A DNA stretch of 64,000 nt from Ischnura elegans (lineage: Eukaryota; Arthropoda; Insecta; Odonata; Coenagrionidae): the NCBI RefSeq assembly GCF_921293095.1, contig NC_060251.1, positions 88,460,566 through 88,524,565 on the forward strand, written 5' to 3'. The notes under the pieces were generated by a model. It had not been told where the DNA came from, did no database searches, and saw only the letters and a program-made list of their open reading frames with translations. The position numbers were made by a program, and so were the translations under genes. This document shows, one piece after another, positions 1-11,400 of the stretch (position 1 is its first letter; the number at the start of each line of letters is the position of its first letter).

Positions 1-2038
1 GGAACTCTTCTCGGGCTGTGCACCAGATTACTAGTTTAATTTCCGCCGAAGTTTATAATGGTACTCTTATAATAATGATGATAAAATAAACGTGTTCTTA
101 CGAGGAGTAAATAAAATTATAGAATAATGAAGCAAATAATTTGGTTTAGTCAGAAAATTATTGTAGTAGGTTTTTGAAACCAACGAAAGGCTCGACTACG
201 TTTATAAGCAAGATAATCCTAGTCTTTCATAGACTTGTTTGCACATGACAGACAAATGCGATCCTCATAAACGAATAATGAAGTCTCTATGGGTTGTATA
301 ACTTCCATTCCATATGTGTTACATATATATCACTACACTAATGATTTAGAGTCGAGCTTCACCTTGTTGTTCGCTGGAGGGAAGCTTCATCTTATTTTTT
401 CCCTACTATATTTTAACCGAGAAAATGGCGTCGTCAACTTATGTCAACACCTTGGTTTTGAGTGTCGACATCTTGGTGTTGAAATAGTTTCCGAGAACAT
501 TATCTTTTGACATTGCTTGTCATTGATTGACGAAACCGCGGCCTGTGAAAAAAAGCGTGGGAGGTCAAGTTGAAGGTTCTTTTCCTCAGGATAATGTTTT
601 GTATTCAAGTGGAACTATTACCGCTTTCAGATTTTTCAACCGAAAGAAATTATATGAGCTATCTTTTCATCTAGAATGCACCAAAATTCCAATCTCCGTT
701 TAGTCGATTTCATCAATCTTCTTCCATCCATCCTGCTAATTGGCCGCTGATAGACCACCCACGGCTGAGAATTCCGTGACAGGTATTAGTTACGACACGC
801 TTTTGCGCCTCTTCATTGACTCGGTTCGCCTTCACAAATTCCAATTAAGTTATCTCCCTCCCCCTCCTCCCCTCGACGTCCTACGCAAGGTCACACCAGA
901 AGCACGTGTCCCTGTTGCTCAAACATCAATCTTCGTTCCTCAATGCTCCTGCAGGCCCCGCCCTCTTCTGTGAACAGGGATGCTGTGAATCACTCCAGTG
1001 TGACATTACATCGCGCGCCGGACAAACGGTAGCTATGGAAGCTTCGCTGCGACGCGTCGCGTCGCGATTCAAAACAAATAGTGTATCATCACGCCTCAAA
1101 TGCATTGTTAATTAAATATTTCTTTGACATGTGAACATATAATTTTTATTTGCAAAAATAGATTGCTTGATTATTTTTTTACATTTACATACGCATCCCT
1201 ATTCTGCGAAATATCACTCTTATCATTTCTGTTGTACATCTGCATACTACCTGACAAGCCGTTTCAATAGGCGTGTGGAAGGGTGTGTTAGAGCACTAAC
1301 CGCTAACAAACGTAAAAGGAAATGCTCTTAAGAAATTATGATTAGCATTCATTTAAGTCCTTCATTGTTCGAGGGAAAAACGAATTCCAATATCTATCCG
1401 TGCGGCTAAATATATCTCGTAATCTATAATTTCTGTAGGACCTGGAAATATAGTGGGGCTCTAATATTATGCTCTACCTGTCGCTCTTAAATATGTCTAT
1501 TCTCCATCGCTAATGCAGCCTAAACTTAGTGCACAGCTTCCTAGTCTCCTGCGGCTCCCAGCCTAATTCGTTAACGTTTGTGTTACGATTTTTGTTCGCC
1601 GGAAGCAGTTTTTTGTTTATTAATCGTGCAGCTTTCCTTTGTATTTTATTAAGTTCAAGGATTGTTTCTGCGCCATATACCATGTACTCGCTGCATATTT
1701 AATGAGTGGCCAGCCAAGTTTAATTTAATATATCCTCTCTCTTCGGTGCTCATACGAAATTCTTCCCACGACACGCTTGACGAATCCTAGCTTTATCTTA
1801 CGAAAGAGTGGAAATCGGAGGTTTAGCTGGAATAGGGGTGTTTTTCAATAATTTTCAGTTTCCATTTGTCCTTTTGTCATTATTTGACTTCATTCTCATT
1901 GGAGGAACTTATTTTTGCCATAAGTATTTACGCTAATGCTTTTAATACCTTATTATGGTCTTAAAATTTTAAGAGTTATCGTCGCGGGGTGTTAAAACAG
2001 CAATACCAGATAAAAAGCTTTAATTGTTGGCAGTTAAT
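1..2038. other. Unrecognised DNA, probable PDZ-gene intron
   Basis: AT-rich sequence with no exon, transposon or RNA gene that I recognise. A slightly GC-richer patch lies at about 840-1060. Short reading frames here look like chance. It probably belongs to an intron of the minus-strand PDZ gene whose first coding exon is at 5613-5759; this is inferred only from the direction of that gene. Confidence 0.4.
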
Positions 2039-2040
2039 TA

Positions 2041-2646
2041 CGAGGCAAACTCATAGAGTAAGGGCCGTTTGGTCACAGAAAAAAATATACTCATGTGAAA
2101 CACATTTTATTGGCACTTTAAGTTGGCTACAAACCTACTTTGCTTCTTTAAATAATCGCCTTTCACTTCTAAGCATTTTTCGTACCGCTCCACCAGCTTC
2201 TTTAACCCCTCTGCATAGAAGCTCGCCGCCTGAGAGTCGAACCAATTGCACTAAGCCACAGACTCACGCTGCTGTCAAAACCAATGAGAAAATTCAAGAT
2301 TTTCGTTGGGAACACTTTGACCAACCACCGTGCAGTCCCTACCTTGCACCTAGCGACTTCTTCCTCTTCTTGCACTTGAAGCAGTGGCTCAGTGGACATC
2401 ATTTTGAAACCAAAGAGGAACTCAAGCACGGCGTTGTCAATTGGTTCAACTCTCAGGCGGCGAGCTTCTATGCAGAGGAGTCAAAGAAGATGGTACAGCG
2501 GTACGAAAAAACGCTTAGAAGTGAATGACGATTGTGATGACGAGTGAAGTAGGTTTGTCGCTAACTACAAGTGCAAAGAAAATGTTTTTCATATGATCAT
2601 ATTTTTTTCTGTTACCAAACGGCCCTTACTTTATGAATATTCCTCG
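2041..2646 (+). mobile_element. mariner-derived fold-back element (non-autonomous)
   Basis: The element is 606 bp, bounded by TA on both sides (2039-2040 and 2647-2648), the target-site duplication of Tc1/mariner elements. Its ends are inverted repeats sharing the block AAGTAAGGGCCGTTTGGT in slightly varied form. The plus strand from about 2280 encodes the C-terminal part of a mariner transposase: a PPCSPYLAPSDFFLF motif, which in this family carries the third catalytic Asp (the D of PSD), then about 60 more residues ending in YEKTLRSE. The N-terminal two thirds of the enzyme, with the DNA-binding domain and the first two catalytic Asp residues, are absent. The left arm (2041-2249) is an inverted copy of the right arm (2438-2646), including the last transposase codons, so the element is two 209-bp arms around a loop of about 188 bp. 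It cannot code for active enzyme and could move only in trans. Confidence 0.9.
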
Positions 2647-2648
2647 TA

Positions 2649-5612
2649 TTATTCAATAATTACTCTCAAATTTTCGTATGCTACACTTCCATTCTCACTC
2701 ATGTAACGTATTTTGGCACAATTGACCATAACATTAATTTGCTCATTTCTAAGAAGTGTTGTGGTGAGATGTCTGATGCCCGCGTTTGAATTTTATCTTA
2801 AGTAATTCTTATTTTATGGCTCCCCTCATTATAGAAAACCTTACGTTTCTGGTGACAGCTGGTAAACCGCAAGAAGGAGACTAACAATTTCGCAAGAGCG
2901 GCTCTAAAGTAAGTTAATTAAGGTTAGTAACAACTTAAGAGTAAAATGGTGTAGAGAGTGGAGTCGTGTGTAAAAAACGTGGGAATTTGAAGGCTTAATT
3001 AGCTATCAATTCGGCGTCATCACCCTTCACTTCAAAACGAAGGGCTACTGAGTTTTTGAGCACTTATCTGTTCCAAATTTTGTCAAGTGGTACGTGTCTG
3101 GACGGTGTCCAAAGTTTCCTAACGCTGCTCCGTAAAAGCTGAGGGTGGCAAGAACGACGAAAATCTTCTCTCGTCCCATTACGCCTTTCTAAAACTCTCC
3201 GAGGCATGCTTGAGGGTCAGTATTTTTTTTTTTAAGAGCTTAATTAACGATTGAAGGTTAAAGATTTGGGGGTTTTGTCTCGGGTTTAATATCTGCCAAA
3301 GAGGGCACAAAAAACCTCAAAGTTACGGCGCGTGTTTTTGTGGTTCTCGCGGAGCTAAGGGTGTCATTTAATCCGATGCGGTCGGATCTCCTTCGGTACC
3401 TCAACAGCTCTCCGCCGTCGTCTCCCGAAGTTTCCCGATCGTCTCCAAATCCCCCTTATTTTGGCGCCGAGGAGGAAGAAGGATAATTTGACGCGTCGAA
3501 GTCTATCCGTTGATCCCCTTGGCTGGTGAATCGAAATATCCTCGAAGCGCAGCCTCAACTCCTCTATTGCAAGCTCAGGCTGACTGAAGCTTCCATGGAG
3601 AATATTAACCAATAGTTTTTATTTTCATGAAAATGGCTAGCATCGTCCATTTCTTTAAACTTAAGATTCGCCAGCTTTTAGCCTTCTAAATTTTTATAAT
3701 TATAAACCGTGTTTTGAAGTGAGAGTGATATAGTTAAATAAATTTCTTAAAATTAAGATACTTTGTCAAGTTTTTGGAATGTAACTGTTTTTTTTCAAAT
3801 ATCTATGGATGTAACGTGGTAATTATTAGATATATGGCGCAATTGTTGGTAGCATCAGAATTAATAATATTTGGCTTGGTCCTTGACAATCTTTGCCTTC
3901 AAAGTATATTAGTATCCTAATTACATTTTCTAACCCTAACTGAAGACCACTTGTTGCTCATGTTTGACTTTCTTTGGCTATCTACCTGCTAATGTTCCAT
4001 GTAAACATTTAAATAAATAATTCACCCTCATAAATCGGCATTAAAATATTCTAAATTCATATTTAATATTATTGATACCTTTGGGATTTTCATTGATTCT
4101 ACTCCGATATGAAAAAAACGAATAGATGGCGAATTAACGTTGTCCAAAGATGCTCTATACTTATTATGTTATTGCAAAGTCTGAGTGACGCATTTTAGGC
4201 TATCAAAATGTATCAGTGCGACGTAAGAAATATAGAGAGTAGGATATCAGGATGATAATATAATGATACGATTTTATCATTGAAATACTCCAAGGGCCTA
4301 TTTATATTGTGCCTGCTCTATGTCTCATTACCGAATTTCGGATTAACACTCTCATTCAGACATTCACAGATCATTTGCTGCCGGAAAAAATGGCTATCTT
4401 ATGTGCCGCGTTGAAAGATTTAAAAACTCCGAAATGCGTTAGTCAGATTTTGCATTTACGTAATAAATATAGAACTGATTGGGGATACGTAAAGTGTCAA
4501 CCCCTTATCTGCCCATTTTATATTAAAATAATAAAAATAAAAATAAGTTTCCAAGTTGCTAATAGAAATGACTTCATTTCAAATTAATCGAAATCGATCT
4601 TAATATTAAACTATTTACGCTACCAATCGAAGCATCGCTTTTGAATTGTCGTTTCTCCTCCTTTTCGTGCGAAATACGTTCTCTGATTCTACGGGATTCC
4701 ATTCTCACGAAAGGAGTACTCTGAGGCACATAGGATTTTCTGATATCACGAGCTAGAATCTATAGAACCGAGGTGGTCGTCTATCCTCATGTTGCATGTG
4801 TTTGCCACTGTCACCACCGACTAAGGAGGCGCACGGAGAGCTCGTTTCCGTGGCAACGCATGGCACCTTGCAGCGCTATTTGCGTGCGGTACCACGTGCA
4901 CTAGACGGAGGCTCGCGGAAAGAGCCGGGTGTCCAGATCAGCTCGCATGATTCCTAGCTGGTGTTATCGAGCCCTTCCGAGTCACCTGTGCAGCGGCGTC
5001 GCGAGACTACGTGTCTTGTAGTTGTAGTCATACATTCACGTGCCGCCCTTTCTTCTGCCCCTGGCAAAAAAACGAGGAAAGTTCATCCGATACGTTTGCA
5101 TCGTCACATGTAAACACAATAGATAACGGTTGTTAGATTGTAAATGCGAGGTCATGTAAATGGTGCTTCACTGTTGATAATCATCATGACGAAGTTGAGA
5201 CGTTACTGACGCAAGGATAGTAAAAACAGAAAATATACACCCATTTTTCTGAGATTAAATTCAACTTGTAAGATAACATTGTCGCAGATACTGATAGGAT
5301 TAACTTTGCAGGAAGAGAAAACTCGCATTTTTTCATAATCACTTATTTAAGATAGGCACGAAGGGTATTTATCCGCACTGGGAATAGAAGTCTCCAACCT
5401 GGAGTGTTAGCGATAATTACCGAGCCATTACACAACGAAATGGAGGCGTTTTAATGCTCCTTATCCCCGCACACAATTCACATCTACAACGAAAGCGAGT
5501 CACAGTATCCAGGAAAAGCACTCCTCGCTCCTCTGTCCCAGGGAAGGACTCATGTCACCCCCTGCCATATCTCTTTCGCGACGCCACACTGCACGCAGAA
5601 CCATGGACTCAC
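2649..5612. other. Unrecognised DNA, probable first intron of PDZ gene
   Basis: No exon or transposon recognised. I looked on the minus strand for the second half of the PDZ domain (a proline-glycine turn followed by a GD[VA]I motif) and did not find it. A GC-rich patch at about 4770-5030 has no coding signature. The minus-strand reading frame at 3364-3612 has no family features and no clear splice sites. Confidence 0.4.
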
Positions 5613-5759
5613 CCTCTGCACGGTGAGCGGTGCACCCAGGTCGGCGCCTCCGACCACCCGGAAGCCCCAGGCGGTCCTCGGCCCGTCCCTCAACATATTC
5701 ACGCTGATGGTCTTCATCCTGCTCATGGTTCCTCCACCGCCGGGTGCCTTGCTGGACAT
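5613..5759 (-). CDS. PDLIM/Zasp-type PDZ protein, first coding exon (partial)
   Basis: This exon encodes 49 residues from an ATG at 5759. A Gly-rich leader (residues 7-10) is followed by the first half of a PDZ domain: DGPRTAWGFRVVGG (residues 25-38) is the carboxylate-binding loop and first strands, matching the P-WGFR-hGG signature of PDLIM/ALP/Enigma and Zasp proteins, then ADLGAPLTVQR. It ends at 5613 directly before GTGAGT, a strong splice donor, in phase 0. As I recall, PDLIM genes also split the PDZ domain just after this strand. An in-frame TAA at 5781-5783 and A at -3 support the start; a second Met at residue 12 is possible. Proteins of this family bind alpha-actinin through the PDZ domain at Z-discs and actin junctions, usually with LIM domains downstream. 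Those later exons are not recognised in the window, so ALP, Enigma and Zasp members cannot be told apart. No symbol is assigned. Confidence 0.75.
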
Positions 5760-6290
5760 CGTCAACCGCGACTCCGCTCCTTAGTCTATCTCTTAGTTAT
5801 TCCCCTCAAAGCCCTTTCGATCGAGCAAGTCCAATCGCCTCTCTTATCTTCGCGATCAGCAAAACCCTTTATCCTCCTCCGTCAACTCTGCAGTACACAC
5901 TCGTATCCGTGGCGGAGACTATTGCCTGTGTTGCGCCGTTCTAGCCTTCCTTCTTCGTCGCCTGGGGACACGGAGGGGGCGGTGGATTGGGGGGAGGGGT
6001 TCTGTTGGGGAGTAAGGGGTGGGGGGGCAGAGTGTGTGTGGCGAGGCGTGTGTGCTAGGGAAAGGGGGGAGCGTGTCTTGCCAAGCCCTCCGACGATTCG
6101 TCCCCAGGATTCCTTCCCTTTCTCCTTCTCGACGATTATGTAGAATGTGGCGAGGCGGCGGTGGGTTGTCGCGTGTGTGGACCTCACTCGCGAACAGCCT
6201 TGTGTCGTCTCCCGCGAAAAGGAGGACGGACGCTCAAGAGGACCAGATCTATTGGTTTAATTTCTGGTTCTTTCCCGGAGAGCGACAGCA
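5760..6290 (-). promoter_or_regulatory. GC-rich 5' flank of the PDZ gene
   Basis: This is a CpG- and GC-rich stretch directly upstream of the minus-strand PDZ exon, with long G runs on the plus strand at about 5970-6075. Its position suggests 5' UTR and core promoter. I see no convincing TATA box or splice acceptor, so the transcription start is not placed. The long plus-strand reading frame across it (5454-6143) is antisense to the PDZ exon and looks like a product of the GC-rich composition. Confidence 0.45.
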
Positions 6291-6602
6291 GTGAAGATTT
6301 CTCGAGTCTTGCACCGGGTGAGGTCCTTCATTTCTCCTTCCAACGTTTCGACTAGCGACTCGCCAATCGCCTACAGGGATTCAGGTATCCAAAGACAATC
6401 GAATCATTTGGGTTCCTGAAACCCTGAAAATCCAAAGTTTCGACAAGCACCTCGCCCATCGTCTTCAGGTATTAAGGTATCCAAATGATTTGATTGTCTT
6501 TGAATTTCTGAATCCCTGAATACGATGGGCGAATTGATTGTCAAAACGTTGGAAGGTGTCATGAAGAACTTTATCCGGTGCAACTCCCGAGAAATATTCA
6601 CT
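6291..6602. repeat. Imperfect palindrome with Penelope-like terminal motifs
   Basis: The left arm (about 6291-6410) and the right arm (about 6470-6602) are inverted copies: GCACCGGGTGAGG / TTATCCGGTGC, CCTTCCAACGTTT / AAACGTTGGAAGG and GGGATTCAGG / CTGAATCCC. A third, direct copy of the central motif lies at about 6436-6490. On the minus strand the central motif reads CTGAAGACGATGGGCGA, then GTCGAAAC. This resembles the end motifs of Penelope-like retroelements, which can carry hammerhead ribozymes. The repeat structure is seen directly; the family is inferred. Confidence 0.6.
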
Positions 6603-8204
6603 ATACAGATCAATTTTTGACGATTTCACTCTGTGGAAATTCATCTTAATAAGATGCAAACAGCCGTAGTGATTTTCCTCACTATATTATCAGTCATCCA
6701 GCTTCAACGTTTAGACGTCATTACCAAGAGACAGCTCTTGTCATGTGACACGTCATTATCAACGTGTAGACGTTAATACCGGCTGATCGAATAAAATAGT
6801 GTGGAAAAATACTACAGGTGTTTGTATCTTATAACCTTAAGAGGACACTAATCCCTCACATTCTGCCATTTTTCGTCCCGTTTCACTCGTTCAAAACTTG
6901 AGCTATCACATTAAAATCATCTGGAAGCATGAAGCTGACTTTTGTCTTGTTGCCAACCATTGCATTGCAGAAAATATTTAGGTAAATTTTTCCAGTCAGA
7001 ATTTCAAGCTAATATTTTTAATTGTGTACTTTATATAGCCTGAATATTTTAATATGACAGAATGAGTTTTCAACAAAGAATACCCCACAGAAAGAAACCG
7101 GTCGAGCGAGAGTGATTCATAGTAAAAAGCTTATCCTAGAGTCTTGCTGCCTTTTCAGTGTGTGTCGCATCTGTTTTACGATACCAAGTTTCCAGATATT
7201 AGTGAAATATACGGTCAATTATCGCTCTTTTTTTCGTTACAATGTCGATTTAATTCCACAGCGTCAGTGGTGATAGTTTTGGAAAGATAAAAATTCAAAT
7301 CTCCATGGGAACCTATGAAGTTATATTGAAGGAGCTAAGTACTTTTTCATACCCTGATGAGGATGTGATAGTGATAATCGCCGTGCGACCAGCAAAGACT
7401 TTTTCAGTTGTTAGTTATACAACTCCCACTTACTCTTTCGTCAAAATATAAGCCGATATACTCTGTTTTATTTTAGACAATCCGGTCTAGAATGCATTTT
7501 GGATTTGATTCCTCCTGGATGACAATATTATTTTTCAGTTTTAATATAGATTTCGTTGTACCTAAGCTAAAATTCACATCTGATTGGGAGTCCAAGTATG
7601 AAAGGACGGCACGGCGTTGTATCCATATGATTTATTTGTTACTATCCATGGGAAATTTACTCCAGGTTGATCATACTGGCTTGCCTCTATTGCTATCGGT
7701 AAATGGTGTATCCTTAAATTCCTTGGAAGGATGGGGGTAAAATTGTCTCTTCGAGAATCCAAATGCTTGTCATTTTACCGATCTTAGGAAGAAATGTTTC
7801 CTAATCTCCTGGAGATGACAAGCTACGACTCTCCGCTTGACCCACTCAATTTATTCCACTTCAATTCGAAAACGGCCTGAAATCAACCTCTACTTTATCC
7901 TTGAGAGCACCTATCAAGATGTGGTAAGATTTTGTCTTCACTCCTTCGAGGTGTCAGTTTCATTACCGAGCTCAGATAGATATCAATTCTGAAAAGATGG
8001 AACTTCTTTGTGAGTTTGATGAAAATCACGCCATTTATCGTTTTTTATGAAAAGGCTAACTGTGACTCTTCTTATTTATCACTCAATAAATTCACATTTG
8101 TTAACTCCACGAAGTAGATCCAGTGTTGAATGTCATTTTTTAGAATAGTTTAGATAAAATTTAATTGGTAAAATGTTTCAAATTCTTGACAAAATTGCTT
8201 TCTT
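6603..8204. other. Unrecognised intergenic DNA
   Basis: AT-rich sequence without recognisable exons, RNA genes or transposon ends. The small reading frames near 7490-7760 exist on both strands and have no family features. Confidence 0.4.
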
Positions 8205-8450
8205 GCATTATTCTAGATGAAATACGAAGGAGACAGAATGTATGGATGGAGCGAATACTTTGCGGGGAGGGGATGTTGAGAACTGCATTAGACGGAAGAA
8301 TATTTGGTAAGCGAGGGAGAGGAAGGAAGAGAATTGGATTTTTAGATAGAATTAAAAGTAGTGGGCCTTGTAGTGAATTGAAGAGGAAAGTGCATGAAGG
8401 AAGGGTAGGCTGCCACAGCGGTTCTTAAGTACTGCATGGAAACCTACTTT
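8205..8450 (+). mobile_element. LINE 3' end, 5'-truncated
   Basis: The translated frame begins DEIRRRQNVWMERIL and runs through GKRGRGRKRIGFLDRIK to CSELKRKVHEGR before stopping. This is the basic C-terminal tail (WM-R-L, then a GKRGRGR(P/K)R block) found at the end of the reverse transcriptase ORF in many arthropod non-LTR retrotransposons. Two other copies of the same tail occur at 47930-48190 and, inverted, at 40757-40915. The shared sequence continues about 50 bp past the stop as 3' UTR (CTTAAGTA, then AAACCTACTTT). No endonuclease or polymerase domain precedes it, so this is a dead 5'-truncated insertion. Confidence 0.75.
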
Positions 8451-11400
8451 GATTGGTCGAATATTTCAATAATAACCTTTCTTGAGTTATTTCCGAAGGT
8501 AAGGGAAATTTACCATGGTTTTGGAATTTATTAGCTTCACTGCATACTTCAGTCGGCGTTTGGGAGGCCCAAAACCGCCCACGCGAGCTCCTGGGTGCGG
8601 TGCATCGCTGAACGGAATGACCCCTTTTTCCTCTGAGGACCCCAACCCCCCTCTACTCTCTAGGATGTTTTCACCTCTGCTTCCTTCCCCCCCCCATCCA
8701 CCTCCCCTTCCTTAGGCCAAACCACTCAACCTCCCCTCCAATCCTTTCATCATCCCATTCCCGTTTCCCTCCAGAACTGCAGCCCTAGGTTTGTGCAGGA
8801 ATCATGCCAAGCCCATTCTTGTTCTCCAACGCCTTCAAAACGATCCCACTACCACATTTGAAAGCACTTGAGCCACGTCCTGGAGGATTTTCGAACTATT
8901 ATAGCTTGGACTGCTCTCCGGCTCAGCATATAATGCATTTCCTTATCCCTCAATCGTCCTACCCTCTTCCGTTTACTATGTTTTCATTTACTCGAGTAAG
9001 GAGAGAACTGAATCCTCTGCCTTTATCTTTCAGGCTCTATCTAGCCATATTTTTCCCGAGCTACCATTGTGACTCAAAGCACTGCGAAAGGCTTAAAGTC
9101 ACCTCTAAAGATTATTTTACTGTGTTTTTTAAATGAAATTTTGATTTATATTTAAACGAAAAGGATAATTCTACAACTGAGTTCCTGCTGAAGCTTCTAT
9201 CTCTATAATGCCTGTATGGAATCATAAAGAACAGTCGACAAACATCTTGTTACGACCTAAATAAAAGATGTCGCCATGGTCATTACCAAGATCATTCTGT
9301 TCAATCGTGGCAATGAATTTTTTTAAGGTCCGCACTTGACACATCTAACATCGTCACACAGTACAAGACATGTAGTCTAGGTGACACGATTTTTGTCCGT
9401 CTGAAGGAAAATCCGCTGATTTCTGCAATGCAGTTCCCTCGCCCTTCCCGTCTTTCATTTATTGCATGTCTTAGATGTTTTGGTACCTGTGAACCATATT
9501 TTGCTCTTAATATTCCTCGAATTACGTTTGCAATAAACTCGTTCACTTCACGAATGGGTTCAGAATAAACTCTTTTTATCGTTGATCTAGGAATGGTGTT
9601 TCTCATTCCCATATTGCATGGTTATTTATCTTACCGTCTGTGGATGGGACGTTGTTGTTAGACATTTTTGTAATGTTTGTCTCATGGCTGACAATTTCAT
9701 GCTTTCTATAATTTATCTTTTCTTTTGCATATTGTGGATTGATTTGACTTGATGCTCGCTTTACTCACTTTCACCAAAGTAACTTAATGGACTTGTTTTT
9801 GAGCAATTAATAGAATTTTATGTGTAAACTGATATCGCTCCTCATATGGAGGCCAATTTATGGTGACTAGCATCGCAGATATGCCTGCATGTACCTTTTA
9901 TCTCGAATTTTCCTTTGGTCTCAAAATCAGCAAGCTATTCTGGTACACTACATAGTTTATGGAACTGACCGAAAGTTATGGTGTTTACGACGAGATTGCT
10001 ATTTACGTGGCAGGATTGACATGGTAACATGCAAATTTCCTGACTCTTTCTACATTCAGTGCTCTGAATTAGTTACTTTTTATATTTAACATTTCTACGC
10101 CAAAGCGATTTTGTGCTTATTCCATGGCAAACACTTTTAAAACTAGCCTCACGATCGTGTTAGGCTAAGTCTACTGCCGATCTCATGATATTGGAACCAA
10201 CAGCAGCCCCACTTACTAGCTCAGAGATTCTTATATAATTGAACATAGAGACAAACAATTTGAACTAGAATAATTTTAAAATGCTTTGAAACTTTTTACT
10301 AGTTTTTATGACCAGGAAAAAAGGAATTAAGCGAATTAGTTTATTCCATTTTATGCCTCCAACACGCGGAAAGAAACGTATGAAATGATTTTCTCCAAAT
10401 TAACATTATAACTAGTTAAATGATACGTTTGAGCTTTGATCTTTCGTTTGTGTTTTTATAGCCCATTTACATTGACTGGTTTGGTGGAGCCCACTCTTGA
10501 CTTCCCTCTGTTCTTTTTAAAGCGAATGTTTATCGCCCCCTCTAGACGTGTCTTTCAACGCTCGGATGCTCGAGGCTACGCTTTTTCGATCAGTAGGGTA
10601 TGTACTTCCGAGTCTATATCTTACCGTGCAATCTTATGGAGAGACGGTCGTTGACTTAGCTATTCTCGAACCTCTAATAGCTGTTCACTGATAGGAATCC
10701 AGAACCTCTCACTGCTCTTCTTGAAAAGGTCAAAGGTGGTAAAGATTTTGACTAAAAGCGTATGCATATGGAACATATGTTTCAATGTATGGATTTGGTG
10801 CCCCATATTTGATATTTTATTAATACAAAAAAAAATTTTAGTCAAAAGTCTGTGGAATAAAAAGCAGTTTTCCTGAGTTACCATAGCTGCCAGATGTGTC
10901 GAATATAAAATGTTGTGATGCAATTATCATCGTTTTTTTTTTATAAAAAGTAAATATTTTATGATGCTTCACTTATGTATTTCACGATGTGTTGGTATCC
11001 AAAGGAATAGATTATTGAAGTGCACTATTAGTTAAAATTAAAAAAAATATCATAGAAATGCCTACCCCCTTCCATTAACCAATTAATTCTTGGCTGGAAA
11101 ATTGTCAGCATCTTGATTTGCATATAGATTACTCATAACCTGATCAGTGAACGTTTTCCTTTTTTATATGGGAGGTTTTCGTGCTTGAATATTCACTAAT
11201 TTGAAAAATAATATTTTGGTTTATTCATGATAGTATAAGCAAAAAATGGTTTTTCCCACACTTTAGTATATTACTTCATTACCAACCATGGTTTCAACAT
11301 TCTATGTAATTTTCAAGGTTCATTCATGTCATTCATTCATACCTATTCATTTCCTTGAAACTCGAAACCATGGTTGGTAGTGGAGTTATATATTATTTAT

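Noticed and set aside
3364..3612. 82-codon minus-strand frame as a possible second PDZ-gene exon
   Set aside because: It lacks the PDZ second-half motifs and has no convincing acceptor/donor pair.
5454..6143. 229-codon plus-strand open frame
   Set aside because: It is antisense to the PDZ exon and its CpG-rich flank; composition explains it and no domain is visible.
9301..9612. 103-codon minus-strand frame
   Set aside because: No recognisable family, splice signals or repeat relation.
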